From positions 3,410,001-3,474,000 of the forward strand of contig NZ_CP017689.1 in assembly GCF_001831495.1 (NCBI RefSeq): DNA of 64,000 nt, given 5' to 3'. The DNA is from Thalassotalea crassostreae (GTDB taxonomy: Bacteria > Pseudomonadota > Gammaproteobacteria > Enterobacterales > Alteromonadaceae). Positions 1 through 9,618 of the stretch are shown here, piece by piece. Numbering within the stretch: position 1 is the first letter of the stretch; each line of letters starts with the position of its first letter. A program made the translations under genes and the position numbers. Below the pieces are notes generated by a model, which saw only the letters and a program-made list of their open reading frames with translations, was not told where the DNA came from and searched no databases.

Positions 1-659
1 TTTTGATACAAACAAACAAAGGTACGCTGATGTTACATCTAGGAATGTCAGGCACCATCCGAGTGATCCCCAAAGAATCTGCGATACAAAAACACGACCA
101 TTTTGATTTGGTACTCAACACTAATGTAGCACTTCGTCTCAATGACCCTCGCCGTTTTGGCGCTGTTTTATGGATAAAGCGCGATCATCAAAACCCAAAT
201 AATGAGCTTCAACATGAATTATTAGCAAAACTCGGCCCTGAGCCATTTAGCTCTGATTTTGCTGATGACTATTTATTTGAAAAATCACGCAAAAAAACCG
301 TGCCAATTAAAACCTTTATTATGAATAACCATATTGTTGTCGGGGTTGGCAACATTTACGCCAACGAAGCGCTATTCCAAGCAGGCATTTTACCGACAGC
401 TATTGCCGGAAAAGTTAGCAAAGCGAGATACAACAATTTAACGGTTATTATCAAAGATGTATTGGCTAAGGCCATAGAGCAAGGCGGCACGACACTGAAA
501 GATTTTACTCAAGTTGACGGTAAACCCGGTTACTTTGCGCAATCTTTGCAAGTCTATGGCCGTGGCGGTGAAGAATGCGTGAGCTGTAAAACCACGTTAA
601 AAGAAATTCGCCAATCAGGCAGAGCGTCAGTATTTTGCCCAAGCTGTCAAAAGAAATAG
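1..659 (+). CDS. mutM: Formamidopyrimidine-DNA glycosylase, 5'-truncated by window edge
   Basis: This is the C-terminal ~218 residues of the base-excision repair enzyme that removes 8-oxoguanine and formamidopyrimidines and nicks the abasic site. The HLGMSG motif, the NIYANEALF helix-two-turn-helix segment and the C-terminal zinc finger (CVSC...CPSC) are intact. The family is about 270 residues, so roughly 50 N-terminal residues, including the catalytic proline, lie upstream of the window. The apparent TTG at base 3 is only where the frame enters. mutM near coaD and LPS-core genes is a familiar gammaproteobacterial arrangement. Confidence 0.95.
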   Translation, partial: LIQTNKGTLMLHLGMSGTIRVIPKESAIQKHDHFDLVLNTNVALRLNDPRRFGAVLWIKRDHQNPNNELQHELLAKLGPEPFSSDFADDYLFEKSRKKTVPIKTFIMNNHIVVGVGNIYANEALFQAGILPTAIAGKVSKARYNNLTVIIKDVLAKAIEQGGTTLKDFTQVDGKPGYFAQSLQVYGRGGEECVSCKTTLKEIRQSGRASVFCPSCQKK

Positions 660-829
660 CAATCAACCACTGCTCTTTCAGTGCAAAGTGAGCATCAATG
701 TTGATATTACTCTTTAGTCTAATTGCGATTGTAGATTCTCAGTGCTAGGTTTTAATGAACACGATTAATTTTAATGACTAGTATTAAAATATTATTTAAA
801 ACCTATCACTCACAAAGCTTGGGAATATC

Positions 830-1822
830 ATGACCAATTATAAAGCGTTGTATGTCGAAGAAGTCGGCGAAAAAGAATTCGTAAAATCGATAAAAGAATT
901 ACCATTAACTCACCTGCCTGATAATGATTTATTGATTGATGTGCACTATTCATCACTTAATTTTAAAGATGCCATGTCTGCACATGGCAACAAAGGCATT
1001 ACTAAATCTTACCCACACACACCAGGCATTGATGCCGCTGGTGTGGTTATTTCTGACAAAAGCGGCACCTACACTAAAGGCGACCACGTATTAGTATTTG
1101 GTTATGACTTGGGTATGAATACACCTGGTGGCTTAGGCCAACGTATAGCAATTCCAGCCAACTGGGCAGTGATGTGTCCGCATGGGTTAACGTTACGTGA
1201 ATCAATGATATACGGCACAGGAGGTTTAACTGCTGCACTTTGTATTGAAAAATTGGAGCGTATGGGCGCAACTCCAGAACATGGAAATGTCGCAGTAACA
1301 GGGGCAACCGGAGGTGTTGGTAGCGTCAGTATCGCCTTACTCGCCAAACTTGGTTATCAAGTCACAGCGTTTTCTGGAAAGCCAGAGCAAAGCGAGAAAT
1401 TAAAAGCATTAGGCGCCAACGAAGTATTACATCGTGATGTAATTAACGAGATAGGCAAACGCCCAATTGGTAAGCCATTATGGGCCAACGGGATTGATAC
1501 CTTAGGCGGTGATTATCTCGCCAATTTACTAAAACAAATAATTCCTGGTGGCAGTGTTTCTGCCTGTGGACTCGCTTCATCAATGGATATTCCGACTAAT
1601 GTATTCCCCTTTATCACCCGTGGAGTATCCTTACTTGGCGTTGATTCGGTGCAAATTCCATTAGCCGCTAAGCAGCATATTTGGGATCGCGTTGCGACTG
1701 ATATGAAATTAGATAATCTTGACCAATTTTGCGAAGAAATTACCCTTGAACAAGTGCCCGAGTATTTAGATAAGTTTATCAATGGCAGTGTCGTTGGTCG
1801 CTACTTGGTCAACCTGCAATAG
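830..1822 (+). CDS. acuI: Acrylyl-CoA reductase-like (AcuI/YhdH family) NADPH oxidoreductase
   Basis: This 330-residue zinc-free medium-chain dehydrogenase/reductase matches the YhdH/AcuI group in length and motifs: an N-terminal GroES-like half with NFKDAM, the GYDLGMNTPGG loop, and a Rossmann motif GATGGVGS near residue 158. AcuI-type enzymes reduce acryloyl-CoA to propionyl-CoA with NADPH, which detoxifies acrylate in marine bacteria degrading DMSP; YhdH homologues in non-DMSP bacteria act similarly. No DMSP lyase is nearby, so the DMSP link is only a possibility. It looks monocistronic and ends at a strong terminator. A generic quinone oxidoreductase is the alternative. Confidence 0.85.
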   Translation: MTNYKALYVEEVGEKEFVKSIKELPLTHLPDNDLLIDVHYSSLNFKDAMSAHGNKGITKSYPHTPGIDAAGVVISDKSGTYTKGDHVLVFGYDLGMNTPGGLGQRIAIPANWAVMCPHGLTLRESMIYGTGGLTAALCIEKLERMGATPEHGNVAVTGATGGVGSVSIALLAKLGYQVTAFSGKPEQSEKLKALGANEVLHRDVINEIGKRPIGKPLWANGIDTLGGDYLANLLKQIIPGGSVSACGLASSMDIPTNVFPFITRGVSLLGVDSVQIPLAAKQHIWDRVATDMKLDNLDQFCEEITLEQVPEYLDKFINGSVVGRYLVNLQ

Positions 1823-1839
1823 CGATTATTTTTCACAAC

Positions 1840-1876
1840 AAAAAGCCCTAAAGTTGATACAACCTTAGGGCTTTTT
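1840..1876. terminator. Bidirectional intrinsic terminator
   Basis: A 17-bp hairpin with one mismatch (AAAAAGCCCTAA...TTAGGGCTTTTT, loop ATA) has an A tract on one side and a T tract on the other. It lies between the converging acuI-like and MaoC genes and can stop transcription from both sides. Confidence 0.9.
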
Positions 1877-1913
1877 ACTATTTCATTAATTGTTATTGGG
1901 TTTTAAAACACGC

Positions 1914-2330
1914 CTAAGCAATCAAATGTTTAGGCGCCATTACTGTCGCTTCACCAGCGATTACTACTTTGCCTTCTGAATTAACTGCTTCTAGCTTGAA
2001 TGTCACAACCGCTCTTCTTGCTCGAATTTCAGTTACTTCAACTGACGCCGTTATTTCATCATCTAAAAACACTGGCGCTTTAAACTGTACCGTTTGTCCC
2101 ATAAAGATTGTGCCTTCACCAGGTAAGTCACAGCCTAGGATTGCAGAGAATAAGCTGCTCACCAATGCACCATGAACAACGCGTTGTTTAAAGATTGACG
2201 CAGCACCTGCAGCTTCATCTAAATGAATAGGGTTGGTATCAAGTGATACCTGAGCGAATTTTTCTACATCGGCAGACGTAAAAGCTTTTTTTATTGAAGC
2301 GCGAGCGCCAACAACTAAAGGTTGAGACAT
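1914..2330 (-). CDS. MaoC-family (R)-enoyl-CoA hydratase
   Basis: A 138-residue single hot-dog-fold protein. The hydratase-2 motif with catalytic Asp and His is visible as SLDTNPIHLDE (D31, H36). Proteins of this size and motif hydrate trans-2-enoyl-CoA to (R)-3-hydroxyacyl-CoA (PhaJ-like), linking beta-oxidation intermediates to other uses. An AAGGAA ribosome site five bases before the ATG supports the start. No PHA synthase is in the window, so a polyester role is not shown. A fatty-acid or branched-chain catabolic hydratase is equally possible. Confidence 0.85.
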   Translation of the reverse strand: MSQPLVVGARASIKKAFTSADVEKFAQVSLDTNPIHLDEAAGAASIFKQRVVHGALVSSLFSAILGCDLPGEGTIFMGQTVQFKAPVFLDDEITASVEVTEIRARRAVVTFKLEAVNSEGKVVIAGEATVMAPKHLIA

Positions 2331-2384
2331 AATGATTCCTTATATACTCAAAGTTTTTTGATTAATAAATGATACTGTGGATGA

Positions 2385-2894
<510 letters not shown>

Positions 2895-3047
2895 TTAGCT
2901 GTCACATCAAACAAAGCAAACTATTGATTTAAATTCAATAATGAAATTATTAATACAATGTTAAAGTATTTACTCAAAATTCTTTCAATTTAGTCGTTTT
3001 TGATTGTATGATGAGTTAGATATCAAACACAGATAGGTTTATTGGCA

Positions 3048-3710
3048 ATGAAAACAAGAGAAAAAATAATTCACGCCAGTATCGAATTATTTAATGCAGA
3101 AGGTGAGCGTAATATCACCACAAATCACATCGCATCTCATTTAGGTATTAGTCCAGGCAACCTTTATTACCACTTCCGTAATAAAGAAGACATTATTTTC
3201 GCAATTTATAGTGAGTATGCAGATGATTTAATTAATGAATTTAAATCAATGGATACACTCGATAAGAACCCACTTAACAGCATTATGCGTTATATGGATA
3301 TCGTTTTTGCGTTGATTTCAAAATTCCGTTTTTTCTATTCAAATTTGCCCGTACTATTAGCTAAAAACCCTGCTCTAAAAAAACGATATTCAGAAATACA
3401 AAAAGACATCATCGTCAAGGTTAGAACAATGTTAGTGTCATTAAAAGATGCAGACATTATTGCCATCAAAGATGAAGAAATTTCAGATCTTACTACCTTA
3501 GTAAGAATCACTACGACATTCTGGTTAAGTTATCTACAGACTCAATCTGAAGATATCACCATAGATGATGTGAGTTTGTATGAAGGTCTATTGAAAATCT
3601 TCGCACTGTTCAGCCCATACGTAACTGAAAATGCTCGTGAAGAATTTGAACAAGCTCGAGAGCATTATCGAAACTTACAACAACAGGTACAACAAGATCT
3701 AGCCGTATAA
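3048..3710 (+). CDS. TetR/AcrR-family transcriptional regulator
   Basis: 220 residues with a canonical N-terminal TetR helix-turn-helix (residues ~5-50), including GISPGNLYYHFRNKEDII as turn and recognition helix, and a helical C-terminal ligand/dimer domain that matches no substrate class I recognise. An in-frame TTG lies two codons upstream; the ATG at 3048 is the better start. The C-terminus is Glu/Gln-rich and probably coiled. It is divergent from coaD, but a local target cannot be inferred because no operator palindrome stands out in the gap. Confidence 0.9.
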   Translation: MKTREKIIHASIELFNAEGERNITTNHIASHLGISPGNLYYHFRNKEDIIFAIYSEYADDLINEFKSMDTLDKNPLNSIMRYMDIVFALISKFRFFYSNLPVLLAKNPALKKRYSEIQKDIIVKVRTMLVSLKDADIIAIKDEEISDLTTLVRITTTFWLSYLQTQSEDITIDDVSLYEGLLKIFALFSPYVTENAREEFEQAREHYRNLQQQVQQDLAV

Positions 3711-3712
3711 GC

Positions 3713-4453
3713 TTAGCCTTGGTAACCCTGCTCTAATAATTGCCAGCATTTATCTGTAAAATTAAATTCTGGCAATTTTCCTTTCTCTTTATTAAACGAA
3801 CGAAGTAAACGCTGCAAATTTTGTTGTTGCCAGTGCCCGGCCGTTTCCATTTCTTTACCTTGATCAAAATCGATAAGCCAAATTTTGTTATCGCCATCAA
3901 TCATAATGTTGTGGGCATTTAGATCGTGATGATAAATGTTGTGCTGATGGAACTGGCGGATGCATTTGCCAATTTCGATCCATAATGATTCAGGCAATTC
4001 GGATTTCGACAAAATGCCAACTAAATCAGTTGCACCAGCAATAAGCTCAATCAAAATATCGGCTTGATAGGTAAGTCCACTGCGATTGATTTTTAGCGCC
4101 ACAGGTTTAGGCGCCGGTAAGCCAACTTTATTCATCTGCGCTAGCAATTCAAACTCTTTTGCCGCTCGCGTATTCATTATTCCAGTAAAAAAATAACTGT
4201 CGTTGATTATTTTACCTATAAGCCCACCGCGATAATAATGGCGCAATACTATTTCGACATTCTCATGTTTAACAAACCAAGTAATACCGCGGCCTGTCGC
4301 TTTTCCAAGCACGGCATCTTTATTTTGCCAATAGTCTGCATCGAACATTTCTAGACAAAAATCTGGCAGCAATTCTTGCTCATATAAACAGGTTATATTG
4401 CCTTCTTTAAAAAGATTTAGCTTTGAATGTTTTACAAATCTCGCTAGGTTCAA
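3713..4453 (-). CDS. kdkA: 3-deoxy-D-manno-octulosonic acid (Kdo) kinase
   Basis: KdkA phosphorylates the single Kdo residue of lipid A-Kdo at O-4, as in Haemophilus and Vibrio. The RHYYRGGLIGK segment typical of the family lies at residues 71-81, the kinase catalytic loop HHDLNAHNI at 175-183 (Asp177), and the metal-binding DFD at 195-197. The 246-residue length fits. The only start giving the full N-terminus is a TTG at 4453 with AAGG nine bases upstream. It is divergent from the opsX-like heptosyltransferase by 57 bp; the two are also adjacent in Haemophilus. The stop lies 2 bp from the end of the TetR gene. Confidence 0.9.
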   Translation of the reverse strand: MNLARFVKHSKLNLFKEGNITCLYEQELLPDFCLEMFDADYWQNKDAVLGKATGRGITWFVKHENVEIVLRHYYRGGLIGKIINDSYFFTGIMNTRAAKEFELLAQMNKVGLPAPKPVALKINRSGLTYQADILIELIAGATDLVGILSKSELPESLWIEIGKCIRQFHQHNIYHHDLNAHNIMIDGDNKIWLIDFDQGKEMETAGHWQQQNLQRLLRSFNKEKGKLPEFNFTDKCWQLLEQGYQG

Positions 4454-4510
4454 GATAATAGACCTTAATTTATTTTATTAGCGTTATACGCTTATTGTGG
4501 TGAATGCTTT

Positions 4511-5560
4511 ATGCCAGGTCAAATTGTTAAACCAATTGCGACACCAAAATCTCTTTGTTTATTAAGACTTTCCGCTATTGGTGATGTTTGCCATGCGGTG
4601 TCTATGGTACAACAAATTCAAACTCAATATCCAGAAATTGAGATCACTTGGATCCTTGGTAAAGTTGAGCATATGTTATTAAAAGACTTACCGGGCATTG
4701 AGTTTATTGTCTTTGATAAATCGAAAGGAATAGACGGTTATAAGGCATTGCGCCAGCAAATGAAGGGCCGCAAATTTGATGTTCTGTTGCATATGCAAGT
4801 CGCTTTAAGAGCCAGCATTGCCAGTTTATTTGTCCCAGCAAAAATAAAAGTAGGTTTTGATAAAAGCCGAGCAAAAGAAGGCCAATGGCTGTTTACTAAT
4901 AAGCGCATTGAAGCTCAAAGCGAGCCCCATGTACTTGATGGTTTTAACGGCTTTGCCAAAGCTATCGGCGTCGATATCAAAACGCCAAATTGGAATATGC
5001 CATTTGGCGACAACGAACGTAGCTGGGTTAAAGAACACATTAATCAAGACACGCCTTATGTAGTGATCAGCGCTGCTGCAAGTAAAGCAGAGCGTAATTG
5101 GCATGCTCAAGGGTACGCGCAGGTAGCCGATCATATCGTTGCGAAAGGTCTGCAAGTAATACTTTGTGGTGGCCCAACCGAGTTAGAAAAAACATTAGCA
5201 AAAGATATCGAACAACATGCCAACACCAAGCTAGTCAACTTAGTTGGCAAAACTAACCTAAAACAATTATTGGCAGTACTTGAGTCGGCAAAACTGGTTA
5301 TTGCACCAGACACCGGTCCAGCTCATATGGCGACCACGGTCGGTACTCCTGTAGTTGGTTTATACGCTCATTCAAACCCGCAACGCACTGGTCCCTATAA
5401 CTCTCTTGACCATGTCGTTAGTGTTTACCCACAATGCATAGCTGAGCAACAAGGAAAAGCGGTTAAAGACTTACCTTGGGGAATACGTGCCAAAGGAAAT
5501 TTAATGCACTTGATCAGCACAGAAATGGTTATTGAGAAAGTAGAAAGTACTTTAATTTAG
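4511..5560 (+). CDS. opsX: Lipopolysaccharide heptosyltransferase, GT family 9 (OpsX-like)
   Basis: 349 residues with the GT9 N-terminal signature LLRLSAIGDVCHAV and the C-terminal donor-binding motif APDTGPAHMA (residues 265-274). OpsX adds the first L-glycero-D-manno-heptose to phosphorylated Kdo at the inner membrane. Adjacency to kdkA matches the Haemophilus pairing and fits the biochemical order (Kdo phosphorylation, then heptose addition). The exact acceptor is inferred from this context; another inner-core heptosyltransferase is the alternative. Confidence 0.85.
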   Translation: MPGQIVKPIATPKSLCLLRLSAIGDVCHAVSMVQQIQTQYPEIEITWILGKVEHMLLKDLPGIEFIVFDKSKGIDGYKALRQQMKGRKFDVLLHMQVALRASIASLFVPAKIKVGFDKSRAKEGQWLFTNKRIEAQSEPHVLDGFNGFAKAIGVDIKTPNWNMPFGDNERSWVKEHINQDTPYVVISAAASKAERNWHAQGYAQVADHIVAKGLQVILCGGPTELEKTLAKDIEQHANTKLVNLVGKTNLKQLLAVLESAKLVIAPDTGPAHMATTVGTPVVGLYAHSNPQRTGPYNSLDHVVSVYPQCIAEQQGKAVKDLPWGIRAKGNLMHLISTEMVIEKVESTLI

Positions 5561-5721
5561 AGCTTTTCTTGCTCCTTGCTCACACTCATTTTTCAATAAA
5601 ACCCAATCTTTTAACATTGATTTTACATATGTACAATTAAAATAGAATTAGATAGACTGGAAGTCTGGCAAGGGATTGATCGGATTAGCGATTAAATAAA
5701 TAGCAAGGCAGCATAACAAAA

Positions 5722-6282
5722 ATGAGAATAATAAAATTAATTAGCCTGTTTTTAGGTGTACTAATTTTAACTAGTTGTACGACACAGATTCAAAGCATTA
5801 AATTAGAAAACCAGCATATACTCGAAGAAAATTCAGGTTACTTATTACTCGCTGTCGACACCAACCGCTCACTGAAAGAAATCGTTTTTACCGGTACTAA
5901 GCGCATCGCCCTATCTCAAGAAGACCTTAAAAAGGGAAGTAATTACATTCTAATTCCTTTGCCTGCCGGTCAATATGAAATCAGCAAGGTTAAGTACAAT
6001 AATTATGCTTACATAAAAAGTTTTGAAGACGATATTTGGTCATTTACGGTAGAAGCCCAAAAGGTAAATTATGCTGGTCACTTAAAGCTAAATAGTTATT
6101 TATTTTGGTATTATGTTTATTCGAAAATGTCGTTAGATAACAACTCTTCAATTGCTTTAGAGTTTATGGAAAATAACTTTTCTCCATTATTGCAAAAACA
6201 CCCGATCACCTATGCCGGCCCTGGAAATGAAAACTTTTTCGAATTAATTAAACCACAAACTCCTGTTGAGGAGAGTGAATAA
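5722..6282 (+). CDS. Predicted lipoprotein coupled to S9 peptidase
   Basis: A 186-residue protein with a lipoprotein signal (MRIIKLISLFLG..., lipobox LTSC with Cys19), so probably anchored at the outer or inner membrane facing the periplasm. The body looks beta-rich (IPLPAGQYEISKV resembles the small domain of DUF2846-like lipoproteins), but I cannot name the family. Its TAA overlaps the ATG of the next gene (TAATG), so the two are translationally coupled. This suggests it works with, or is a substrate or helper of, the S9 hydrolase. Confidence 0.7.
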   Translation: MRIIKLISLFLGVLILTSCTTQIQSIKLENQHILEENSGYLLLAVDTNRSLKEIVFTGTKRIALSQEDLKKGSNYILIPLPAGQYEISKVKYNNYAYIKSFEDDIWSFTVEAQKVNYAGHLKLNSYLFWYYVYSKMSLDNNSSIALEFMENNFSPLLQKHPITYAGPGNENFFELIKPQTPVEESE

Positions 6283-8381
6283 TGAACCAACTAATTTCAA
6301 ACTTTTCTCGTGTAATTTTTATCGCTCTTGCTTTACAAAGCAGCCACCTATGGGCTAAATCATTAGAGTTGATCCCTGTTGAAGAGTTAATGAGATCTTC
6401 ATCTGTGTATTCAATGAAGTTGAGCCCAAATGGGCAATACATATTCTCTTATGAGCACATGCAAAACTACAATATTGTAAGCTTAATCGATCCCAAAAAG
6501 CGTGTTTCTGTACCGATGTTTCGTATGGACAGAAATGGTCACTCGCGTGTTGAAGATTATCAATGGGTTGACGACAAAACCATTTATCTTGAAATGAAAG
6601 CAAAAAAAGGCTTTATCAAAATTGTCGAAGACGGCGAACAAGTATCAGGTGAATGGATGCCGCTTGGTACAAAGGGCTTTATGGTTTCAACGTTGCCAGA
6701 TGAAGACAATATCGTCTTATTTGCCCGCAACGTCACCAAAAAAATCAAGTATCCTAAATTTAAGCTTTATAAAATAACCCCGGAACAATTGGCTTCGAGT
6801 AATTATGAGCAAGCAATCGAAATTGAAAACACCTTAGATGGCGCATTTTATTACATCTATAATGAACCAAACCAGAGCCTTATGGCCGCGGTTTTAGATG
6901 ACGAAACGTTGGAATTCTGGTTTCAAATACCGAGCACTAAAGAATGGAAAAAATACTATGAACTTGGAAAGGAAAACCAATTTATTCCGATAGGCTTGCT
7001 AAATGAAAACACTATTGCGGTGTTAACAAATAAAAACTTAGATCGTATTTCATTGGTCGAATTTGATCTTGAATCAAAATCTCTTGGACAAGTTATTTAT
7101 CAACATCCTAACTACGATTTGACTGGCGCTAAACTTAATAAGATGGGGGAAGGTGTTAATTTTGTCACCTACTTGGAGCAAGGTATACCAAATAACCATT
7201 ACTTCGCTAAAGAAAAAGAAACACTGACAAACAATTTAAAACAGTCTTTTAAAACCCAGCAGGTCTCGATTATAGATTCGAGTGCTGATGAACGACAAAA
7301 ACTAATTAGTGCTTTTAGTTCAACCAATCCAGGGAGCTTCTACTACTATGAAACTGACACAAATAAAGCGACGTTGATTGCTAGAAAACAAAAAAACTTA
7401 TCCACTTCAATGCTAAGCCCAACCATAGTTTTTCAAGTTGAAGTAGAACCTAACGTGTATGTCGAAGCGTTGCTTACGGTGCCACTTGAGCATTCAAATG
7501 GTGTTCTTTTGGTTAATCCACATGGTGGCCCAATCGGCATTAGAGATTTAGCAACATACGACCCTACTACCCAATATTTTGCCAACCGTGGCTATGCTGT
7601 GTTGAAAGTAAACTTCAGAGGATCTTCAGGTTATGGCAAAGACTTCATGGATGAAGGAAGAGGCGAATTTGGTAAATTGATTGAACACGATATTAGTGCT
7701 GCCGTAAAGCATGTAAAAAGCAAGCACAATTTTACTAAAATGTGTTCTATTGGCAGCAGTTATGGGGGGTATTCAGCTATGATGTTGGCGATCAAGAACC
7801 CTAACGATTACGACTGTATAGTTGCTATGTATGGTATTTATGATTTACCTCATCTTTACAATGCCAATAACCGAGTCTATACCGATGAGCACCAGGAAGC
7901 ACTTGATAAAGTAATTGGTGGATATAATGACTCATTAAAAGGTGTATCACCGATATATTTAGCCAATGAGATCAAGGCACCAGTATTACTAATTGCAGGT
8001 AAAAAAGACAAAGTAGCTTATTTCGAACAATCCAACCGTATGAAGTATCGTTTAAAACAATTAAACAAAGAGTTGGAAACCATTTTTTACAATAATGTTG
8101 GTCACGGTTACCACGATAAATGGGGCGGCGATCGACATCAAATTGTTTATATCGAAGATTTTATTCGCAGAAAGCTCGAGTTGCCATACCCTACTGCAAA
8201 AAACGATATGCAGATTAAAGCGCAAGAACGACGCAGAATTAGTAAAGGCTGGGATACTGACCCTATTGAAGAAAAAGCAGATCAAGAAAAACCAATAGAT
8301 GAAGTGTCGTCAAATTCAAAAGAACCTGACATTGAAGAAAGCGAAGAAAGCGACATAAAAGATAATGCCGAAAGCCCGTAA
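6282..8381 (+). CDS. S9-family (prolyl oligopeptidase-type) alpha/beta-hydrolase peptidase
   Basis: 699 residues: signal peptide (~1-25), N-terminal beta-propeller-like region with WD/TolB-type repeats (LSPNGQYIFSYE), and a C-terminal hydrolase domain with nucleophile elbow GSSYGG (Ser493), Asp576 (AGKKDKVAYF) and His608 (VGHGYHD). The family cleaves oligopeptides, often N-terminal dipeptides. The last ~50 residues are an acidic, Glu/Asp/Ser-rich tail beyond the usual end of the domain. It starts inside the stop codon of the preceding lipoprotein gene. Substrate preference cannot be read from sequence. Confidence 0.9.
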   Translation: MNQLISNFSRVIFIALALQSSHLWAKSLELIPVEELMRSSSVYSMKLSPNGQYIFSYEHMQNYNIVSLIDPKKRVSVPMFRMDRNGHSRVEDYQWVDDKTIYLEMKAKKGFIKIVEDGEQVSGEWMPLGTKGFMVSTLPDEDNIVLFARNVTKKIKYPKFKLYKITPEQLASSNYEQAIEIENTLDGAFYYIYNEPNQSLMAAVLDDETLEFWFQIPSTKEWKKYYELGKENQFIPIGLLNENTIAVLTNKNLDRISLVEFDLESKSLGQVIYQHPNYDLTGAKLNKMGEGVNFVTYLEQGIPNNHYFAKEKETLTNNLKQSFKTQQVSIIDSSADERQKLISAFSSTNPGSFYYYETDTNKATLIARKQKNLSTSMLSPTIVFQVEVEPNVYVEALLTVPLEHSNGVLLVNPHGGPIGIRDLATYDPTTQYFANRGYAVLKVNFRGSSGYGKDFMDEGRGEFGKLIEHDISAAVKHVKSKHNFTKMCSIGSSYGGYSAMMLAIKNPNDYDCIVAMYGIYDLPHLYNANNRVYTDEHQEALDKVIGGYNDSLKGVSPIYLANEIKAPVLLIAGKKDKVAYFEQSNRMKYRLKQLNKELETIFYNNVGHGYHDKWGGDRHQIVYIEDFIRRKLELPYPTAKNDMQIKAQERRRISKGWDTDPIEEKADQEKPIDEVSSNSKEPDIEESEESDIKDNAESP

Positions 8382-8559
8382 ACTCCTCTTATCGTTGCTA
8401 GGTAGTTAACGTTCTAGTATTGCCTACACACAAAAGCGATGTAATAGTTACTGGTATAAGTAAATTAATATTGGCATTTGTTAACAAAAATTATAGATAC
8501 TTTCTATTTAGCATGTTGTTATATGCCCTAGGCTCTCAAAAAAATATAAGGGTTAATTT

Positions 8560-8844
8560 GTGAAAATATTTGATAAAGCAAAAGAGATTACAGATAAAGT
8601 TTCTGAATCTGTTACGTCTTTTAGTAGTGATGAAGTTATTGCCAATACGGTAATTAAAGCCGTCGAAAAACAAGAAAGAGTAAATGCAATTTTAAAAGAA
8701 AAAGGTTGCAATTATCTGGTTGCAGACATTGAACTTGGTATGGGAGTTCCACCATCAGTTACTTTTGGCGTTCGCCGGGTCGATGAGCCAAACGCTTCTA
8801 CAGAAACCCGAATAGAACTAAATAACCAATTAGATAGTGTGTAA
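8560..8844 (+). CDS. Hypothetical small cytoplasmic protein
   Basis: A 94-residue soluble protein I do not recognise. It starts with GTG behind AAGGG (seven-base spacing). The N-terminal half is amphipathic helix (KAKEITDKVSESV...), followed by a compact beta-like part with GMGVPPSVTFGVRR. No signal peptide or membrane segment. It is first in a run of small genes with 30-75 bp gaps, likely one transcript. Confidence 0.65.
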   Translation: MKIFDKAKEITDKVSESVTSFSSDEVIANTVIKAVEKQERVNAILKEKGCNYLVADIELGMGVPPSVTFGVRRVDEPNASTETRIELNNQLDSV

Positions 8845-8882
8845 AAAGTTACTCAAGCAAGACGAATTTAAGGAGCCTCACA

Positions 8883-9137
8883 ATTAATTTCTATACATCG
8901 ATACTAATTTTCTTTTGCCCCTTATTAGTACTAAATGTATTTGCGAGTTATGTTGCTGCCACGACTTACTTTAAAGTGAAAGAGCGACGGTTTTATCAAT
9001 TACTCTTTATTTGGCTAGTACCTTTAATTGGCGCATTGTTAGTTATATTTATAAATCGTGAAGAAATAAATATCAAACAGCCTAAAAAACAGGTTGGCAA
9101 TAATACCTCTATTACAAATATAGATAGACGCATATAA
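8883..9137 (+). CDS. Small two-TM membrane protein, apparent ATT start (PLDc_N-like)
   Basis: An 84-codon frame with no ATG, GTG or TTG between the upstream in-frame stop (8835-8837) and codon 32. A near-perfect Shine-Dalgarno AAGGAG at 8870-8875 sits seven bases before an ATT at 8883, giving I/M-NFYTSILIFFCPLL. The product has two hydrophobic segments (residues ~6-27 and ~38-55, the second WLVPLIGALLVIF resembling phospholipase D N-terminal membrane domains), a basic KVKERR loop and a polar tail. The next alternative start, GTG at 8976, has no ribosome site and would delete the first helix. Either ATT is used, or a former ATG has mutated. Confidence 0.6.
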   Translation: MNFYTSILIFFCPLLVLNVFASYVAATTYFKVKERRFYQLLFIWLVPLIGALLVIFINREEINIKQPKKQVGNNTSITNIDRRI

Positions 9138-9169
9138 ACTTTGTACAAACTAATAATAAGGATTAATTT

Positions 9170-9544
9170 ATGAGTCGAGTTTTTACTTACAGCATTTGTT
9201 CTATTTTCATTTTACCGTATTTACTAATGATGTTTTCTCCTCAAACAATCGAGCCTGTTTTTGATTTCTTTTCAAAAGGCTACAGAACTGAATCGCTTTA
9301 TTTTATTGTGTTAGCAATCTTACTAGGTTTTCCAAGTTTTCAATTGTACAAAACACTATCTAAAGAAATAGCGAGTAAACAAATATATAAATTCGCACTT
9401 TTATTTAATTGGATAGCTTTTGTATTAGCAGCCTTTTATTTCTTTACGGTTCAGGAAATGATGTACTCATTAATGCTCGCTAGTACTTTGCCAATTTTTA
9501 TAACAATTAAAGAGCATCAACATTTGAAAACAAATCAAAATTGA
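9170..9544 (+). CDS. Hypothetical four-TM membrane protein
   Basis: 124 residues with four predicted membrane helices (about 5-22, 43-62, 72-92 and 97-113) and short loops; no motif I recognise. The ATG is preceded by AAGGA. It lies 32 bp after the two-TM gene and probably belongs to the same transcript. Confidence 0.7.
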   Translation: MSRVFTYSICSIFILPYLLMMFSPQTIEPVFDFFSKGYRTESLYFIVLAILLGFPSFQLYKTLSKEIASKQIYKFALLFNWIAFVLAAFYFFTVQEMMYSLMLASTLPIFITIKEHQHLKTNQN

Positions 9545-9618
9545 AGCGAGATTAGTAATTCTTAGCTCAATATTATTTTGAAACACTGTTTAGCCTCTGA
9601 TGAGGCATAAATTCACTA

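Noticed and set aside
4826..5155. 109-codon open frame antisense to opsX
   Set aside because: Lies wholly inside a well-supported glycosyltransferase gene and has no domain-like features.
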